A DNA stretch of 64,000 bases. Origin: Paracoccus sp. TOH (GTDB lineage Bacteria > Pseudomonadota > Alphaproteobacteria > Rhodobacterales > Rhodobacteraceae). The notes beneath the pieces were generated by a model that was not told the origin of the DNA, did no database searches, and was given only the letters and a program-made list of their open reading frames with translations. Shown piece by piece: positions 21,223-29,535 of the stretch; the first letter of the stretch is position 1, and every line of letters starts with the position of its first letter. The stretch spans positions 1,251,352 to 1,315,351 of the forward strand of contig NZ_CP098361.1 of NCBI RefSeq assembly GCF_030388245.1, given 5' to 3'. The translations under genes were made by a program, and so were the position numbers.

Positions 21223-22401
21223 TTACCGGAAGGCGCTGTCGGCGGCGCCGACCTCGGTGGCGGTGCCCAGGATGGATTGCAGGGTCTTGCGCCATTGCAC
21301 GAAGGGCGCCTCGGTCACGTAGACGGTGTCGCTGTCGCGGATGACAAAGTCACGCGCCAGGAACATGCCGTCCGGCTTGGTCAGGTCGAGCACATAGGCG
21401 ACGCGCTGCGTGCCGTAGATGTCGTTGCGGCCAAGCACGGCGCGGGCGACGGTCTGCGGCTCGTCGCGCAGGACGAAGACGCCCTTCGGATCGGCCAGCT
21501 GGGTGCTGAGGCCACCGACCATGGCCACCGCCTCGATGGCGTTGATCTGCTCGTTGCCGAGCGGCACCTTGGTCTGGCCGCCAAGCGCACCCAGCGCGGT
21601 GAAGCTGCGCTCGTCCTCCTCGACCAGGATCACGTCGCCGGGACGCAGCGCGATGTCGTTGCGCGCATTGGAATAAAGGTCGCGCAGCCAGACCTTGCCG
21701 CTGGAATTGCCGCGCTTCACGGTGACCACCGCGATCTCGGGCTCGATCGAGACGCCGCCGGCCTTCGACAGCATGGCCGAGAGCGAGCGGGTCGGGCGCT
21801 CGATCGGATAGACGCCCTGGCCATTGACCTTGCCCATGACCGAGACGGTGGCGCCGTCGCCGGCGACGCGGGTCACCATGACCTGCGGGTCGGGGGTCTG
21901 GGTTTCCAGCTTCTGGGTGATGATGCGGCGCAGCTCGTCGGGGCTGTTGCCGGCAGCGCGGATGCGGCCGGCATAGGGCACGAAGATATAACCCTGGCTG
22001 TCCACCTGCAGTTCGGTCAGCGCGGTCGAGCTTTGCCCCATCGAGGCCAGCAGCCCGTCATCGACGTTTTCCCAGATCTGCAGGCCCAGCACGTCGCCGG
22101 GACGGACCTCGTCGGCGCCCACCTGGCCGGCGGCACGGAAATCGGAGGAGAAGCCGTAGGCGGGGGTGTAGTTCGCCGCCCGGTTCACCCGGTCATCGAC
22201 ATTCACGATATGCGAGCTGCCGCCCTTTTCGACCGAGCCCGAGAGGATCTCGCCCTTGGTGGGACCGGAGCGCGGCAGGCCACAGGCCGAGACCAGAAGC
22301 GCCGCCCCGAGAAGCGCGACCTGCGCCATGCGGGTGGCAAAAGAGCGCGGCCGGAGCAAGGCCGGTCCGCACCGAACGGGTGAAAAACTCGCTTGAGTCA
22401 A
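21223..22401 (-). CDS. Outer-membrane capsular polysaccharide export lipoprotein (Wza/KpsD-type)
   Basis: This 392-residue polysaccharide export protein forms the outer-membrane channel for capsule. A lipobox (LVSAC, Cys 40) predicts a lipoprotein. The Poly_export domain includes VRPGDVLGLQIWE and IFVPYAGRI; SLBB-like beta-grasp repeats follow (VSVMGKVNGQGVYPI, LRPGDVILVEED). I chose TTG 22401 because a perfect AGGAG lies 7 nt upstream; ATG 22329, 24 codons inside, has no ribosome site but would give a more normal signal peptide. It is followed by kpsC after 5 nt. Confidence 0.88.
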   Translation of the reverse strand: MTQASFSPVRCGPALLRPRSFATRMAQVALLGAALLVSACGLPRSGPTKGEILSGSVEKGGSSHIVNVDDRVNRAANYTPAYGFSSDFRAAGQVGADEVRPGDVLGLQIWENVDDGLLASMGQSSTALTELQVDSQGYIFVPYAGRIRAAGNSPDELRRIITQKLETQTPDPQVMVTRVAGDGATVSVMGKVNGQGVYPIERPTRSLSAMLSKAGGVSIEPEIAVVTVKRGNSSGKVWLRDLYSNARNDIALRPGDVILVEEDERSFTALGALGGQTKVPLGNEQINAIEAVAMVGGLSTQLADPKGVFVLRDEPQTVARAVLGRNDIYGTQRVAYVLDLTKPDGMFLARDFVIRDSDTVYVTEAPFVQWRKTLQSILGTATEVGAADSAFR

Positions 22402-22438
22402 ACTGTTACTCCTGTCCTCTCGTGCGATTCCCGGATCG

Positions 22439-22457
22439 CTGCCGTCTTTTGCGGCAG
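22439..22457 (-). repeat. Small hairpin between kpsS and the exporter gene
   Basis: CTGCCG and CGGCAG form a 6-bp stem with a 7-nt loop in the 97-nt gap. No T-run follows, so it is more likely an mRNA-processing or stability element than a terminator. Confidence 0.3.
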
Positions 22458-22498
22458 GTTAGCCCAGCACGGCGGGCTTTTCCATATTTTTGCCCTGG

Positions 22499-23896
22499 TC
22501 AATCGTCCTTGTCGCCCATCTGTTGCCGATACTGGCCACGTCCGGCGAAAAGCGCCTGATAGGGGTCTTCGGGTGCCAGCATCATGTCGACGACGATGCG
22601 CAGCGCGTGGGCGCGCGAGCGCGCCGCGTAATAGCCGCCCGGCACCTGGCTGCTTTCCAGCAGGAAATCGCGATAGCGCCGATAGGCCACGGCCCGCGGC
22701 GGGCGCGGATCGTGCAGGAACTCCGCCAGGCTTTGGTCCGAGACCAGGCCCGGCTTGTCGAAGACCGCCCGGCCCATGGCCTTGACCGGCAGGCCGCGCC
22801 ACAGCGCCTGCTGCGCCGCCGTCGAATTGACGGTGATCGCCGCACGGGCCTGGTTCATCAGCCGCGCCAGCTTGCCGCCGCGGACGAAATGCACCCGATC
22901 CTCGATCCCCAGGGCGCGGGCCTTGTCCTGGATGGCCTGGCGGATGCCGCCGCGCCCGTCCTCGAGCGGGTGGGCCTTGAAGACCACGCGGTGGTGGCGG
23001 GGTGCCCAGCGGGAGAATTCGGTCAGCACCTCGTCGGTGAAGTCCGACATGCGGGCATAGGGCGAATGGGCGACGAAATTCGAATCATGTTCGAGCTGCA
23101 TCAGCACCAGGATATAGGGAAAGCCGCCGCGCCGCACCGCCTTGGCCTCGCCTATGCGGGCCACGGCGTCGAGGGGGGTCAGCAGGAAGCGCCGCAGGTT
23201 CAGCCGGAACTCCCGGAACACGCCGATCTGGCGATGGGTGCGATAGCCGGGATAGCGGCGGTTCGCCACCAGCACGAAGAAATGGTAGAGCGCGCCGTAG
23301 AACTTGTGCTGGCGCATGTCGCCCCAATGCGCCGGCGGGCGGTTCATCTCGCCCATCCGGTTGCGCAGGGCGTTGCGCATCTCGCGCAGGGGGATGCGCA
23401 TCAGCGCCGAATGGCCGTTCGAGCCGCCGCGTTCATAGGTGATCCAGAACGGGCGCAGATAGCCTTCCTCGAAGACATGCAGCACCAGGTCGTAGCGCTG
23501 CGCCGCCTTGCGCGCCGCGGCGTGGATCGGGCGCACATCGCCGTAAAGCACGATGTCGGTCACGCCCTTTTCGGTGATGATGCGGTCCAGATGCTCGGGC
23601 CAGTCCTCGGGGCGGCCGGCATGGCGGATCAGCCGCCGCGGGTCGGACCAGAAGAATTCGTCGCCGGCGTTGAAGCTGACGCGCCAGACCTGCGACCCGG
23701 TGTCGCGGAGCAGGCGGCCGACGCGGTCGAAGAACGGGCCATGCGGCCCCTGCAGCATCAGGAACACGCGCTTCGGCGCCGGCAGGGCGGCGGTTGCGGC
23801 GACGGGCGCCATGAGATGTCCCGCCGGTCGCGAGGTTCCGGCGACTTGCTGGCGCGCCGGCTGCTGGGCGGCGCGAAGAGTAAGGGATCCGGTCAT
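22499..23896 (-). CDS. kpsS: Capsule polysaccharide Kdo transferase/export protein KpsS-like
   Basis: This 465-residue protein of the Capsule_synth family acts with KpsC to build the Kdo linker on the lipid anchor. Features are VFLMLQGPHGPFFDRVGRLL, a VLHVFEEGYLRPFWITYE block and the VVFKAHPLEDGRGG nucleotide-sugar region, all typical of KpsS. It starts at an ATG 222 nt away from, and divergent to, ribE, so it leads the capsule unit kpsS-exporter-kpsC. The N-terminal 40 residues are low-complexity Ala/Pro/Gln and may be a non-conserved extension; an internal ATG (MAPVAATAAL) is an alternative start. Confidence 0.9.
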   Translation of the reverse strand: MTGSLTLRAAQQPARQQVAGTSRPAGHLMAPVAATAALPAPKRVFLMLQGPHGPFFDRVGRLLRDTGSQVWRVSFNAGDEFFWSDPRRLIRHAGRPEDWPEHLDRIITEKGVTDIVLYGDVRPIHAAARKAAQRYDLVLHVFEEGYLRPFWITYERGGSNGHSALMRIPLREMRNALRNRMGEMNRPPAHWGDMRQHKFYGALYHFFVLVANRRYPGYRTHRQIGVFREFRLNLRRFLLTPLDAVARIGEAKAVRRGGFPYILVLMQLEHDSNFVAHSPYARMSDFTDEVLTEFSRWAPRHHRVVFKAHPLEDGRGGIRQAIQDKARALGIEDRVHFVRGGKLARLMNQARAAITVNSTAAQQALWRGLPVKAMGRAVFDKPGLVSDQSLAEFLHDPRPPRAVAYRRYRDFLLESSQVPGGYYAARSRAHALRIVVDMMLAPEDPYQALFAGRGQYRQQMGDKDD

Positions 23897-24119
23897 GGTA
23901 TCAGACGGTCAAGACCTTGGGCTGCTGAACATGGGTTTTCGGCTTTTCGCTACAGGCGGAGCCTACCACCGGGATCGTCCTTTCCTGATGCATGAAAACC
24001 CGACCGCTGTCACGACCTTTCCCGAATCTCGCTTAACGCGGCTTAAGCTCTGTTGCGGCTTTGCTTGAAGATCGGGCGGCAAGGCTCTAGTTCTCTGCCA
24101 TCGGACAAAGGGGACGGCC

Positions 24120-24713
24120 ATGTTTACCGGCATCATCACGGATATCGGCGAAGTTTCGCGCGTCGAGATGCGCGGCGACATGCGGGCGCGCATTTCCTGC
24201 CATTACGAAATGACCGGGGTCGAGCTGGGCGCCTCGATCGCCTGCGACGGCGTCTGCCTGACGGTGATCGAGAAGGGCGCCGACTGGTTCGACGTCGACA
24301 TCTCGGCCGAGACGCTCTCCAAGACCAATATCGGCGCCAACGGCTGGGCGCCGGGCAAGCGGCTGAACCTGGAACGCGCGCTGCGGGTCGGGGATGAGCT
24401 GGGCGGCCACATCGTCTCGGGCCATGTCGACGGCGTCGCGGTGATCGAGGAGATGCATGACGAGGGCGACAGCACCCGCATCAGCTTCCGCGCGCCCGAG
24501 GCGCTGGCCCGCTTCATCGCGCCCAAGGGCTCGGTGGCGCTGAACGGCACCTCGCTGACGGTGAACGAGGTCGAGGGCGCCCGCTTCGGCGTCAACGTCA
24601 TCCCGCATACCCAGGCGGTGACCACCTGGGGCGAAGCCCGGGTCGGCGATGGCGTCAACCTGGAAATCGACACGCTGGCCCGCTATGTGGCGCGGCTGGC
24701 CGAGGCGGGGTGA
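24120..24713 (+). CDS. ribE: Riboflavin synthase, alpha subunit
   Basis: This enzyme dismutates two lumazines to riboflavin. It has 197 residues with two lumazine-binding halves: MFTGIITDIGEV and the first-half CDGVCLTV, then GHIVSGHVDG, and the second-half LNGTSLTVNEV. Standard length. The ATG is preceded by AAAGGGGAC. It is the first gene of ribE-unknown-ribB-ribH-nusB; its TGA overlaps the next ATG (TGATG). No FMN riboswitch is visible in the 223 nt upstream. Confidence 0.96.
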   Translation: MFTGIITDIGEVSRVEMRGDMRARISCHYEMTGVELGASIACDGVCLTVIEKGADWFDVDISAETLSKTNIGANGWAPGKRLNLERALRVGDELGGHIVSGHVDGVAVIEEMHDEGDSTRISFRAPEALARFIAPKGSVALNGTSLTVNEVEGARFGVNVIPHTQAVTTWGEARVGDGVNLEIDTLARYVARLAEAG

Positions 24714-25279
24714 TGGCGGGAATCGGCCATAACCGCGGCCCCGGCCCCGCCAGCGGCTTTCATGCCCATGCCTGGGCGGTGGCGCGGCGCGAGCTGCTGG
24801 GCGCGCGGCTGCCGGTCGAGGTGGTGCGGATGCAGGTCCGCCGGGCCAGGGAACTGGGCCTCGACTACAAGACCTATGCCGGGGTGCGGGCCACGACGGG
24901 CCGGGATCTGGTGGCTTTCCTTTATTCCAGCAACGCGCTTGGCGTGTTCCGCCCCCAGCAGCGGCTGGGCCAGGCGGAATGCGCCCGCATCGCGCAAAGC
25001 GCGGCCGTGCCGCATCTGGGCTGCGGACCGGGGCTTGCGCCGGCGGCGCTGGCGATGCAAATCGGGGCGCGATCGGTCCAGGATCTGCCGCATTTCGGCA
25101 CCCCCTGGTCGGCGATGCGGGACAGGATGAAGGCCTGGTTGCGGGCCGAGGGCCTGCCCGGGGATGCGGTGCTGATGATCGGCGAGACCGATCACGAACG
25201 TGAGATGATGGCGGCGGGCGGGCTGGCGGGTTTCGTCAGCGGCCAGCGGTTCTTTGCAGGAGTTGCGGATGCAATATGA
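24713..25279 (+). CDS. Conserved protein of unknown function inside the riboflavin operon
   Basis: I do not recognise a named family. The 188-residue protein starts with the short motif IGHNRGP, which appears at the N-terminus of various small alphaproteobacterial proteins. A basic helical stretch (residues 20-50) follows, then a Cys-containing GCGPGLAPAALAMQIGA segment and an acidic C-terminal region. No signal peptide or membrane helix is seen. Its start overlaps the ribE stop and its end overlaps ribB by 11 nt, so it is co-translated with flavin genes. A role linked to flavins is possible but rests on position alone. Confidence 0.7.
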   Translation: MAGIGHNRGPGPASGFHAHAWAVARRELLGARLPVEVVRMQVRRARELGLDYKTYAGVRATTGRDLVAFLYSSNALGVFRPQQRLGQAECARIAQSAAVPHLGCGPGLAPAALAMQIGARSVQDLPHFGTPWSAMRDRMKAWLRAEGLPGDAVLMIGETDHEREMMAAGGLAGFVSGQRFFAGVADAI

Positions 25280-26387
25280 CAAGCCGGGTGAGGTCGAGCG
25301 GGACTGGTCGAGCGCCATCTCTCCGACCGAGGAGATCATCAACGAGGCCCGCAACGGCCGGATGTTCATCCTGGTGGACCACGAGGACCGCGAGAACGAG
25401 GGCGACCTGGTGATCCCGGCGCAGATGGCCACGCCCGACGCGGTGAACTTCATGGCCACCCACGGCCGCGGGCTGATCTGCCTGTCGATGCCCGGCGCGC
25501 GCATCGACGCGCTGGGGCTGCCGCTGATGAGCTCGAAGAACTCCAGCCGCCACGAGACCGCCTTCACCATGTCGATCGAGGCGCGCGAGGGCGTGACCAC
25601 CGGCATCTCGGCCCATGACCGCGCCCATACCATCGCGATCGCCATCGACCCGACCAAGGGCGCGGCCGACATCGCCACGCCCGGCCATATCTTCCCGCTG
25701 CGGGCGCGCGACGGCGGCGTGCTGGTCCGCGCCGGCCATACCGAGGCGGCGGTGGACATTTCGCGCCTGGCCGGGCTGAACCCGGCGGGCGTGATCTGCG
25801 AGATCATGAACGAGGACGGCAGCATGGCGCGGCTGCCGGATCTGGTGGCCTTCGCCCAGAAGCACGGGCTGAAGATCGGCACAATCAGCGACCTGATCGC
25901 CTATCGCCGCCGCCACGACAACCTGATCGCCGAGCGCGGCCAGCGCGCCGTGCATTCGACGCATGGCGGCGACTGGATGATGCGCATCTTCGCCGACGAG
26001 ACCACCGGCGCCGAGCATATCGTGCTGACCAAGGGCGACCTGACCACGCCCGGCCCGGTTCCGGTGCGCATGCATGTCCTGGACCCGCTGCATGACGTGC
26101 TGGGCATCGGCCGCGAATCCGCCGGCAGCCTGGGCGCCGCCATGCGCCTCATCGCCGAGGAGGGGCGGGGGGTCGTGGTGCTGTTCCGCGACCTGGAACC
26201 GCGGCTGCCGCGCCAGGACGAGGTGTCGTCGCATGTGATCCGGCAATACGGGCTCGGGGCGCAGATCCTCTCGGCGCTCGGCCTGTCCGAACTGGTGCTG
26301 CTGACCAATTCGGCGCCGGTCAAGGTGGTCGGGCTTGACGCCTACGGGCTTTCGATCCATTCCAGCCGTCCGATTCCCCAAGAGTGA
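25269..26387 (+). CDS. ribB: 3,4-dihydroxy-2-butanone-4-phosphate synthase with degenerate GTP cyclohydrolase II domain
   Basis: RibB makes the four-carbon precursor of lumazine from ribulose 5-phosphate. Residues 15-215 are a complete DHBP synthase (LVDHEDRENEGDLV, RAGHTEAAVD, EIMNEDGSMAR). Residues 220-372 resemble GTP cyclohydrolase II but lack the three zinc-binding Cys residues normally found after VRMH; here the segment is MHVLDPLHDVLGI. GTP cyclohydrolase II activity is therefore unlikely from this gene, and a separate ribA should exist elsewhere. The start ATG has AGGAG 6 nt upstream and overlaps the unknown gene. Confidence 0.92.
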   Translation: MQYDKPGEVERDWSSAISPTEEIINEARNGRMFILVDHEDRENEGDLVIPAQMATPDAVNFMATHGRGLICLSMPGARIDALGLPLMSSKNSSRHETAFTMSIEAREGVTTGISAHDRAHTIAIAIDPTKGAADIATPGHIFPLRARDGGVLVRAGHTEAAVDISRLAGLNPAGVICEIMNEDGSMARLPDLVAFAQKHGLKIGTISDLIAYRRRHDNLIAERGQRAVHSTHGGDWMMRIFADETTGAEHIVLTKGDLTTPGPVPVRMHVLDPLHDVLGIGRESAGSLGAAMRLIAEEGRGVVVLFRDLEPRLPRQDEVSSHVIRQYGLGAQILSALGLSELVLLTNSAPVKVVGLDAYGLSIHSSRPIPQE

Positions 26388-26391
26388 CCTG

Positions 26392-26943
26392 ATGGCCGCC
26401 AGCATCGAACATTACCAATTGCCGCTGCCCCGTATCGAGGGCGGCGCGCGGCTGCTGATCGTGGTCGCGCCCTATTACCGCCAGATCGCCGACGGGCTGA
26501 TCGCCGGCGCGCGCAAGGTCGCGGCCGAGGCCGGCGCGGCCGTGGATCTGGTCGAGGTGCCCGGCGCGCTGGAGGTTCCGACCGTCATCGGCCTGGCCGC
26601 CGCGCGCGGGCTCTATGACGGCTATGTCGCGCTGGGTTGCGTGATCCGGGGCGAGACCACGCATTACGACACGGTCTGCAACGACAGCTCGCGCGGCATC
26701 ACCCTGCTGGGGCTGCAGGGCCATTGCATCGGCAATGGCATCCTGACGGTCGAGAATTACCGGCAGGCCGAGGTCCGCGCCGACCCGGACGGCCAGAACA
26801 AGGGCGGCGGCGCCGCTGCGGCCGCGCTGCATCTGGTAGCGCTGAAACGCCGCTGGCAGGCGCAATCGCCACGCGGCGATGCGGGGGCGCCGCGCGACGT
26901 GATCAAGCTGGCCGGCGAAATCGACGGGCCGAGGGGCGCATGA
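26392..26943 (+). CDS. ribH: 6,7-dimethyl-8-ribityllumazine synthase
   Basis: RibH condenses the RibB product with the pyrimidine intermediate. It has 183 residues, somewhat long because of a C-terminal extension. Motifs are VVAPYYRQIADGLI, VPGALEVPTVI and ALGCVIRGETTHYD, all typical. It starts 4 nt after ribB and overlaps nusB by 4 nt. The extra C-terminal 25 residues (RRWQAQSPRGDAGAPRD...) are not part of the core. Confidence 0.95.
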   Translation: MAASIEHYQLPLPRIEGGARLLIVVAPYYRQIADGLIAGARKVAAEAGAAVDLVEVPGALEVPTVIGLAAARGLYDGYVALGCVIRGETTHYDTVCNDSSRGITLLGLQGHCIGNGILTVENYRQAEVRADPDGQNKGGGAAAAALHLVALKRRWQAQSPRGDAGAPRDVIKLAGEIDGPRGA

Positions 26944-27437
26944 GCAAGACAGGCGACAAACGCAATTCCGCCGACCGCGAGGCCCGGCAGGCCCGGGCCG
27001 CCGCGGCGCGGCTTTATGCCGTGCAGGCGCTGTTCCAGATGGAGGCGGCCGGCCATTCCGCCGACCGCGTCCAGCGCGAGTTCCTGAACTGGCGCATCGG
27101 CCGCGAGGGCGAGGACCAGGACATCGTCTCGGCCGAGGCGGATCTGGCACTGTTCGCCCGCATCATCGACGATGCCGTCACCTGGCAGTCGAAGATCGAC
27201 CAGATGACCGACCGGGCGCTGGTGGCGAAATGGCCGATCGACCGCATCGACCCGGTGCTGCGCTCGGTGTTTCGTGCCGCCGGAGCCGAACTGGTGACCC
27301 CGAAGACCCCGCCCAGGGTGGTGATCACCGAATATGTGCAGTTGGCGCAGGCCTTCTTCGCCGAGGGGCGCGAGTCGAAATTCGTCAATGCCGTGCTGGA
27401 CCATATGGCCCGCGAGGCGCGGCCCGAGGCATTCTGA
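26940..27437 (+). CDS. nusB: Transcription antitermination factor NusB
   Basis: NusB binds boxA RNA with NusE/S10 during rRNA transcription. The 165 residues include ARLYAVQALFQMEAAG, DRIDPVLRSVFRAAGAEL and the C-terminal FVNAVLDHMAREARP. The basic N-terminal 20 residues are normal for the alphaproteobacterial form. It is the last gene of the riboflavin group, overlapping ribH by 4 nt, as in many proteobacteria. Confidence 0.95.
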   Translation: MSKTGDKRNSADREARQARAAAARLYAVQALFQMEAAGHSADRVQREFLNWRIGREGEDQDIVSAEADLALFARIIDDAVTWQSKIDQMTDRALVAKWPIDRIDPVLRSVFRAAGAELVTPKTPPRVVITEYVQLAQAFFAEGRESKFVNAVLDHMAREARPEAF

Positions 27438-27514
27438 CGCGCCGCGCATTTTTCCTGCCCGAGGCGCGGCGATCGCGCTAGAATGGCGCGGTTCGTCCAG
27501 CTTGGGGAAAGCAG

Positions 27515-27832
27515 ATGCCGCAGCTCATCCGGCTCTATATCGTCAGCATCGCCATCGGCTTTGCGCTGGCGCTGGTCTTCACCGGCCTGCTGCTGGCGCT
27601 GGACGTGGCCGGTTTGCGGCATCTGACCAGCGCGACACGCGGCGGCTGGATCGCCGTGCTGATGCTGACGGTCTTTCACACCATCCTGTTTTCCGGGGTG
27701 CAGTTCGGCATCCGGGTGATGCTGATGGCCCAGGGCGAGGGGCCGCGCGGCGGCCACCGGCAACGGATTCGCCGCCGGCCCGCGCCGGCGCCCGCCGCGG
27801 TTCCCGCATCCGCGGGCACGGTCTCGCGCTGA
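27515..27832 (+). CDS. Small two-helix membrane protein of unknown function
   Basis: No family is recognised. The 105 residues contain two hydrophobic helices (about 8-29 and 46-67) and a basic, Pro/Arg-rich cytosolic tail. A GGGGAAAGCAG segment precedes the ATG. It lies 77 nt after nusB in the same direction and is followed at 79 nt by a strong terminator, so it may end the transcript. Confidence 0.6.
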   Translation: MPQLIRLYIVSIAIGFALALVFTGLLLALDVAGLRHLTSATRGGWIAVLMLTVFHTILFSGVQFGIRVMLMAQGEGPRGGHRQRIRRRPAPAPAAVPASAGTVSR

Positions 27833-28262
27833 GCGGACCGCCCGGGCAATCACGGAACCGCTGCATTTTTGCGTCCGGACTGTGGACCTGACGCAACAAT
27901 CTGACCGGCAAGGCAGCGCAGAAGCGCTGCCTTTTTTTTGTGCAGCACCCCGGGCTGCATGGTTCTGTTGCAGGGCTTTCATGCTTCGTGAGGTTGCGGT
28001 GCCCTATTACCTTCTGAACTTGTGTCACAAACGCCGCCGCAACCTTTCCGCGAAATGGTTTCATCACGATTTCGGATGGTCATATTTCCGCCAACGGCGA
28101 AATTCCGCGGTCTTTTCACGTTTTTGAGAGCTTCTCCGGGGTTTTCACGGCCTCTTTATCCAGAGGTGTCCCAGTTCTACCTCTGAGCCAGCAGAGATGC
28201 TCGTGGCGCCGGAAGGCCGGGGTCACGGACACGAAACGGTTCGAAAAAAGGACTGATCCAAG
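27833..28262 (+). other. 430-nt intergenic region: terminator plus long leader of the DUF481 gene
   Basis: The first 110 nt hold the terminator at 27911-27939. The remainder is less GC-rich than its surroundings, with TTTTCACG repeated at 28116 and 28142 and a small hairpin AGAGGT/ACCTCT around 28161-28183. I could not fix promoter boxes with confidence. No gene was found. Confidence 0.4.
27911..27939 (+). terminator. Strong rho-independent terminator
   Basis: GGCAGCGC-AGAA-GCGCTGCC forms an 8-bp perfect stem followed by eight T. It closes the transcript carrying the small membrane protein and probably the riboflavin-nusB genes. Confidence 0.92.
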
Positions 28263-29183
28263 ATGAAAACGCTTGCTTACCTCGCCGGCGCTACCGCCCT
28301 TGCGACCGCCTTCGCGGCCCCCGCCTTCGCGCAGTCGGAAATCAGCACGGGCGCCAATGCCACCGGCATCTCCTCGGTCAACGAACAGATGAAGGACGTC
28401 GAAGAGGCGGTTCGCGACGATTTCGACCGTTCGTCCGACGCCTATCGCTTCGGCAATCCGGAGCGCCGCGAAGGCCTGTTCGGCTCGGTCGCGCTGAGCT
28501 ATGTCGGCCGCACCGGCAACAGCGAGAACCAGGACTTCAGCCTGTCCGGCCGGCTGTCGGCCAATCAGGGCCGCTTCTCGCAATCGGTCGGTATCCTGCT
28601 TGAATACGGCGAGAACAACGCCGGCGACAAGGATACCGAAAAGACCTATGTCATCTACGAAGGCATGTATGACATCAACGACCGCTTCTACGGTTTCGCG
28701 CTGGGTCGCCTGACCACCGATGCGCTGGCCAACAACCCGGTCACCCTGGCCGATGACGAGACCTTCGATGATCTGGACGGCCGCCTGAAGCGGGACGCCT
28801 ATTTCGGCGTCGGTCCGGGCTATCGCGTGATCAACAACGACACCACCGCCTGGCGCGTGCAGGCCGCCGTCGGCGTGCGCTACACCAAGGCCGTGGACGT
28901 GATCGACCCGGTGGCCGAAACCTATGAATACAACACCAACACCGAAGTCGGTTACCTGCTGTCGTCGCGCTTCTACCACAAGATCAACGACCAGTTCTTC
29001 ATCACCAACGATACCGACTACCTGACCTCGGACGCCAACGATACCGCGACCAACGAGCTGGGCCTGAACTTCAAGATGACGGATGCCTTCGCGACCCGGG
29101 TTTCGTACAAGACCGAGTATGTCTCGGACCGCGCGACCCGCACCGACAACACGCTGGGCGTGTCGCTGGTCTACGGTTTCTGA
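28263..29183 (+). CDS. DUF481-family outer-membrane beta-barrel protein
   Basis: This 306-residue protein has a signal peptide ending AFAAPAFAQ (about residue 23), a short helical linker with acidic residues, and then a repeated beta-strand pattern ending in aromatic VYGF, the typical C-terminus of an outer-membrane barrel. The LFGSVALSYVGRTGNSENQDFSLSG stretch is the DUF481 hallmark. YdiY-type relatives in enterobacteria are linked to acid or salt stress. Monocistronic: terminators lie on both sides. An AAAAAAGGAC sequence precedes the ATG. Confidence 0.88.
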   Translation: MKTLAYLAGATALATAFAAPAFAQSEISTGANATGISSVNEQMKDVEEAVRDDFDRSSDAYRFGNPERREGLFGSVALSYVGRTGNSENQDFSLSGRLSANQGRFSQSVGILLEYGENNAGDKDTEKTYVIYEGMYDINDRFYGFALGRLTTDALANNPVTLADDETFDDLDGRLKRDAYFGVGPGYRVINNDTTAWRVQAAVGVRYTKAVDVIDPVAETYEYNTNTEVGYLLSSRFYHKINDQFFITNDTDYLTSDANDTATNELGLNFKMTDAFATRVSYKTEYVSDRATRTDNTLGVSLVYGF

Positions 29184-29212
29184 TCGACCGGCAAATCCCT
29201 TCTCTCTCTCTC

Positions 29213-29238
29213 GGGCGGCCTTCGGGCCGCCCTTTTTT
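29213..29238 (+). terminator. Rho-independent terminator after the DUF481 gene
   Basis: GGGCGGCC-TTC-GGGCCGCCC followed by TTTTTT. Perfect stem and T-run. Confidence 0.92.
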
Positions 29239-29239
29239 G

Positions 29240-29509
29240 TCCGGCGCGACGCATCCGCCCAGCCGTCGAGGTTCGGGAAGGGGTGGCGGGAACCGCAGCG
29301 GCCGTGGCAGCGCTAGTTTCCCCGAAAGCCTGGATGTCCAGGTGGGAGCCGGATAACGGGACCAGAGCCCCGACAGAGCCAGCCCCCTCGGTGAAGTTAT
29401 AGGCCAGTGGAAAAAGAGGCCACACACGAGAAGAGCAGAAACCCGCCAGTCACGCAGATAGGCGAGGGGGGGCCGCGCCGCAAGATCCCTGCGGCCGGGC
29501 TTGCAAGAT
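29240..29509. other. Non-coding intergenic stretch with several inverted repeats, function unknown
   Basis: About 270 nt between the DUF481 terminator and mmcB contain no supported gene. Pairings seen: CCTGGA/TCCAGG around 29329-29342 with a 2-nt loop; TTCGGGAA (29272) with TTCCCCGAA (29318); GTGG/CCAC around 29407-29422. It could be a small RNA gene or a long leader. I compared it by eye with 6S, RNase P, SRP, tmRNA and cobalamin riboswitch consensus features and found no convincing match. Confidence 0.3.
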
Positions 29510-29524
29510 GTTTACGCTTCGTTC
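29510..29524 (+). promoter_or_regulatory. LexA-like SOS box upstream of mmcB
   Basis: GTTT-N7-GTTC matches the Rhodobacterales LexA site GTTC-N7-GTTC at seven of eight positions. It ends 11 nt before the mmcB start and could block a promoter that uses TTGCAA at 29501. mmcB is a LexA target in Caulobacter, which supports the reading. Confidence 0.5.
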
Positions 29525-29535
29525 ATGGTTCGGCC

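Noticed and set aside
23897..24119. FMN riboswitch upstream of ribE
   Set aside because: The conserved AGGG/GGCGG-type segments of the RFN element are absent from the 223 nt before ribE.
29300..29470. Possible cobalamin riboswitch or 6S-like RNA
   Set aside because: Isolated pieces such as CGGTGAAG and CCCGCCAGTCA recall a cobalamin riboswitch, but order, spacing and the downstream gene (mmcB) do not fit, and no 6S central bubble or SRP tetraloop region was found.
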